Shown here piece after piece: positions 8,407 to 9,704 of a stretch of DNA of 9,704 nucleotides. Position 1 is the first letter of the stretch. The number at the start of each line of letters is the position of its first letter. Both the position numbers and the translations under genes were made by a program. Source of the DNA: Duncaniella sp. (GTDB taxonomy: Bacteria; Bacteroidota; Bacteroidia; Bacteroidales; Muribaculaceae); assembly GCA_022511285.1 (NCBI GenBank), contig JAFLRW010000063.1:1-9704 (forward strand), read 5' to 3'. A model generated the notes under the pieces. That model worked only from the letters and a program-made list of their open reading frames with translations. It ran no database searches and was not told where the DNA came from.

Positions 8407-9158
8407 TGCTGAAACGGGTTTTTATATCTCCCTGCAAGTTGCAGGATGAAAAAGTAGAAAAACTTTATATCGTCAATGAAATAGCGCTTGAACAGCCGTT
8501 TTGGTTCCTTGAGGAAGCGGTAAAACCACTCCATGCAGATGCGCTGCACCCAGCGTGGGGCTCGGCTGATATTTCCGGCCTCAAAGTCGATGGTGGCTCC
8601 CAACGCCATCCATAGTTTCACCCCCGGCATCTTATGGCGGTGGGTGGCTATCCATTTCTCCTGTTTCGGAGCGCCAACGCCCACCAACACCACGTTGGCT
8701 CCCGATCTATTAATGATGTCGGCAATTTCGATGCACTCGTCGGGGTTTTTCTCAAATCCAAACGAAGGGGAGTGTGCCCCCACCACAATCTCTCGCCCTA
8801 TGCGCCTGTTGATGCGGCGGCGAGCCTCGTCGGCCACACCCGGGCGGGCGCCGAGCAGAAAGATGCGGCAGTCGGGGTCGGCGGCGTGATGGAGATAGTA
8901 GGCAGTGAAAAACGAGCTCCCCGGGATTGCCTCCGGAATGGGGTTGCGGAGCAGGCGCGATACGGTGCGGAGTATGCGGCTGTCACACACCACCCACTCG
9001 GCACTGCGGTATGCCTCATAGAAGTGGCGGTCGGTCTGCAGCTTCACCAAGTGGTCCAGATTAGGTGTGACGAGCACACCGCTGTCAAGCCGCTCCAGCA
9101 GTTGGCGCTCGGTGAGCCGCATTATGGAGATGTTGAGTATGTCGGTAGAGTCAGTCAT
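8403..9158 (-). CDS. WecG/TagA/CpsF-family glycosyltransferase
   Basis: This family (GT26) transfers N-acetyl-hexosamine-type sugars to undecaprenyl-linked acceptors at the cytoplasmic membrane, in wall teichoic acid, enterobacterial common antigen or capsule synthesis. Using the ATG at 9158 the protein is 251 residues, the normal size. Motifs in order: TPNLDHL at 31-37 (family T-x-N), CDSRIL at 58-63 (position of the family ADG motif, Asp59 kept), IPGSSFF at 78-84, IFLLGARPGVADEA at 99-112, VGVGAPKQEKWI at 159-170, LWMALGATIDFEAG at 182-195, and APRWVQRICMEWFYRFLKEPKRL from 200. The C-terminal aromatic and basic tail (RYFIDDIKFFYFFIL) fits the membrane-docking appendage of TagA. An in-frame ATG 40 codons upstream (9278) was rejected: the extension matches nothing in the family and overlaps promoter-like boxes. 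It is the first gene of the operon. No other surface-polysaccharide gene is present nearby, which is unusual for the family. The acceptor and sugar are unknown. Confidence 0.93.
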   Translation of the reverse strand: MTDSTDILNISIMRLTERQLLERLDSGVLVTPNLDHLVKLQTDRHFYEAYRSAEWVVCDSRILRTVSRLLRNPIPEAIPGSSFFTAYYLHHAADPDCRIFLLGARPGVADEARRRINRRIGREIVVGAHSPSFGFEKNPDECIEIADIINRSGANVVLVGVGAPKQEKWIATHRHKMPGVKLWMALGATIDFEAGNISRAPRWVQRICMEWFYRFLKEPKRLFKRYFIDDIKFFYFFILQLAGRYKNPFQQ

Positions 9159-9171
9159 AACAGAGTCAATG

Positions 9172-9228
9172 CAAAGATAGGCAAAATAATTGAAAATAGC
9201 TGTTGCAGGGTGAGAAAATGCAAAGTTA
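9172..9228 (-). promoter_or_regulatory. Candidate promoter region of the glycosyltransferase operon
   Basis: Two boxes match the Bacteroidota -7 consensus TAnnTTTG on the minus strand: TAACTTTG (9221-9228) and TATCTTTG (9172-9179), each followed by CA. Transcripts from the distal box would have a leader of roughly 55-60 bases. Transcripts from the proximal box would be nearly leaderless with respect to the ATG at 9158. Neither has a clear TTTG -33 box at the ideal 19-21 bases: the nearest (9244-9247) is 15 bases from the distal box. The assignment is therefore tentative. Confidence 0.4.
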
Positions 9229-9335
9229 CAACCGCCGTATGGCCAAAATGGTGCGATAATGCCGAGCACCCCCGACACCGGCCATAGGCCTGAGTCAGGG
9301 GTTGGCCCGGAGAAAAACGGGTGGCTCTACCGACT

Positions 9336-9374
9336 AAAAAAATCATCGGCACTGCGGGGGAGCGGTGCCGATGA
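9336..9374 (-). terminator. Intrinsic terminator of the tRNA-Met unit
   Basis: On the minus strand a 13-bp stem (9343-9355 with 9362-9374; ten perfect outer pairs TCATCGGCAC/GTGCCGATGA, then one G-U and two G-C pairs) closes a six-base loop. It is followed directly by seven T residues (A7 at 9336-9342 on the + strand). It begins 21 bases past the tRNA 3' end, so it separates the tRNA transcript from the operon downstream. Confidence 0.9.
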
Positions 9375-9394
9375 CAGATGGTGTGCCAACCAAG

Positions 9395-9468
9395 TAGCGA
9401 GACCGAGAATTGAACTCGGGACCTCCGGGTTATGAATCCGACGCTCTAACCAACTGAGCTATCTCGCC
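9395..9468 (-). tRNA. tRNA-Met (anticodon CAT)
   Basis: This is a 74-base cloverleaf on the minus strand. The acceptor stem is GGCGAGA paired with TCTCGCT, with a G1-U72 wobble and discriminator A. The D arm is GCTC/GAGC with AGTTGGTTA, and the T arm CCGAG/CTCGG has loop TTCAATT. The anticodon loop is TTCATAA, with CAT at 9432-9434 on the + strand. The anticodon stem TCGGA/CCCGG has a G-U at its base and an A-C non-pair next to the loop. CCA is not encoded. The first pair is not the C1-A72 mismatch of initiator tRNA, so elongator Met is most likely. A lysidine-modified Ile tRNA also reads CAT in the gene and is not fully excluded. Confidence 0.93.
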
Positions 9469-9486
9469 ATTGTTCATTTAGCGATG

Positions 9487-9518
9487 CAAAGGTAGTGATT
9501 ATTCCGCGCCCCACCAAA
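9487..9518 (-). promoter_or_regulatory. Bacteroidota sigma-ABfr-type promoter of tRNA-Met
   Basis: On the minus strand there is a TTTG -33 box (9515-9518), a 20-base spacer and a TACCTTTG -7 box (9487-9494). This is a full match to the TTTG-N19-21-TAnnTTTG consensus known for the Bacteroides primary sigma factor. It lies 18 bases upstream of the tRNA 5' end, giving a short 5' leader to be trimmed. Confidence 0.85.
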
Positions 9519-9598
9519 TATTCTCCCGATATATTTACAAAAGTTATTAACATTTTATCAACACAGAGTGCCGGGGTGGTTGTAGGGAGGGGAAAGTT

Positions 9599-9626
9599 AC
9601 GCTCCCTGCTGTGGGGCAGGGAGCGT
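9599..9626 (-). terminator. GC-rich hairpin, possible terminator of the gene at the window edge
   Basis: A perfect 10-bp inverted repeat CGCTCCCTGC/GCAGGGAGCG (9600-9609 and 9616-9625), extended by one A-T pair, encloses a six-base loop. It sits about 40 bases past the stop of the partial gene on the minus strand, which is where a terminator would be. The run that follows (TAACTTTCCCC) is a poor U-tract, so termination is plausible but not certain. A structured RNA end or attenuator is the alternative. Confidence 0.5.
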
Positions 9627-9664
9627 GGGGGATGTATTAATTAGAGTGTGTGTAGGGCGCGGGA

Positions 9665-9704
9665 TTAGTCGATTTCTTCGTCGGCCTCGTAACCGCCCAT
9701 CTCG
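9665..9704 (-). CDS. C-terminal end of an unidentified gene (partial)
   Basis: The minus strand is open from the window edge to a TAA at 9665-9667, giving the last 12 codons EMGGYEADEEID. An acidic tail of this kind ends many cytosolic bacterial proteins, and I cannot name the family from 12 residues. Support for a real gene is the coherent reading, the hairpin downstream (9599-9626), and the absence of a competing frame over the remaining bases. The tRNA unit lies beyond on the same strand. Confidence 0.55.
   Translation of the reverse strand, partial: EMGGYEADEEID

Larger units (their letters stand above)
4992..9158 (-). other. Predicted four-gene operon with all junctions overlapping
   Basis: On the minus strand the order is glycosyltransferase (8403-9158), DUF3737 protein (7558-8406), PatB-like lyase (6395-7561) and MATE exporter (4992-6398). 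Each stop overlaps the next start by 4 bases: ATGA at 8403-8406, ATGA at 7558-7561 and GTGA at 6395-6398. There is no room for internal promoters between genes. The unit would be transcribed from the leader around 9165-9230 and end at the hairpin 4923-4975. Co-transcription and translational coupling are inferences from this geometry. Shared function is only suggested by it. Confidence 0.85.

Noticed and set aside
7798..8412. 204-codon open frame antisense to the DUF3737 gene
   Set aside because: Its periodic appearance is only the reverse of the beta-helix repeats, and no independent coding signal is seen.
9159..9278. 40-codon N-terminal extension of the glycosyltransferase to the ATG at 9278
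   Set aside because: The extension resembles no family N-terminus and overlaps two promoter-like boxes. The ATG at 9158 gives the normal protein length.
8634..9287. 217-codon open frame antisense to the glycosyltransferase gene
   Set aside because: It is a shadow of a high-GC gene with clear motifs on the other strand and has no recognisable domain.
9155..9352. Small 65-codon open frame on the minus strand between the tRNA and the operon
   Set aside because: It starts inside the terminator tail and crosses the promoter-like boxes and the hairpin region. Its composition does not look like a protein.
1..9704. CRISPR array, insertion sequence, integrase or transposon ends
   Set aside because: No regularly spaced direct repeats, transposase-like frame or terminal inverted repeats were found. 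The inverted repeats present are explained as terminators or local folds, and the repeats in 7558-8406 are protein-level coils.

Overview
The window looks like chromosomal DNA of a Bacteroidota bacterium of the order Bacteroidales. The evidence is a SusC/SusD outer-membrane nutrient-uptake pair, Bacteroidota promoter elements of the TTTG / TAnnTTTG type, and no clear Shine-Dalgarno sequences at the visible starts. The moderately high G+C would suit a gut Muribaculaceae-like lineage better than Bacteroides itself, but that placement is inference. No mobile element, CRISPR array or phage gene is visible, and the window reads as ordinary chromosome.

Left part (1-4975, + strand): a SusC-type TonB-dependent transporter that begins before the window (it opens at about the signal-peptide cleavage point), followed 26 bases later by its SusD-type lipoprotein. 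The pair ends at a perfect 24-bp hairpin. No glycoside hydrolase, sulfatase, peptidase or regulator follows it, so its substrate cannot be named from this window.

Middle part (4992-9158, - strand): a tightly packed four-gene operon that converges on the SusC/SusD pair and shares the hairpin as terminator. In transcription order it encodes a WecG/TagA/CpsF-family glycosyltransferase, a DUF3737-type right-handed beta-helix protein, a MalY/PatB-type PLP-dependent C-S lyase/aminotransferase, and a MATE-family multidrug/metabolite exporter. All three junctions are 4-base stop/start overlaps (ATGA, ATGA, GTGA), so the four proteins are probably translationally coupled. A link between a glycosyltransferase, an uncharacterised beta-helix protein, a C-S lyase and an exporter is not explained by any pathway I can name. 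This operon is the part most worth following up.

Right part (9159-9704, - strand): a leader region with two -7-like boxes upstream of the operon, then an independent tRNA-Met(CAT) unit with its own good promoter and intrinsic terminator. Next comes a short intergenic stretch with an AT-rich segment carrying two DnaA-box-like 9-mers and a GC-rich hairpin. At the window edge are the last 12 codons of an unidentified gene with an acidic C-terminus.
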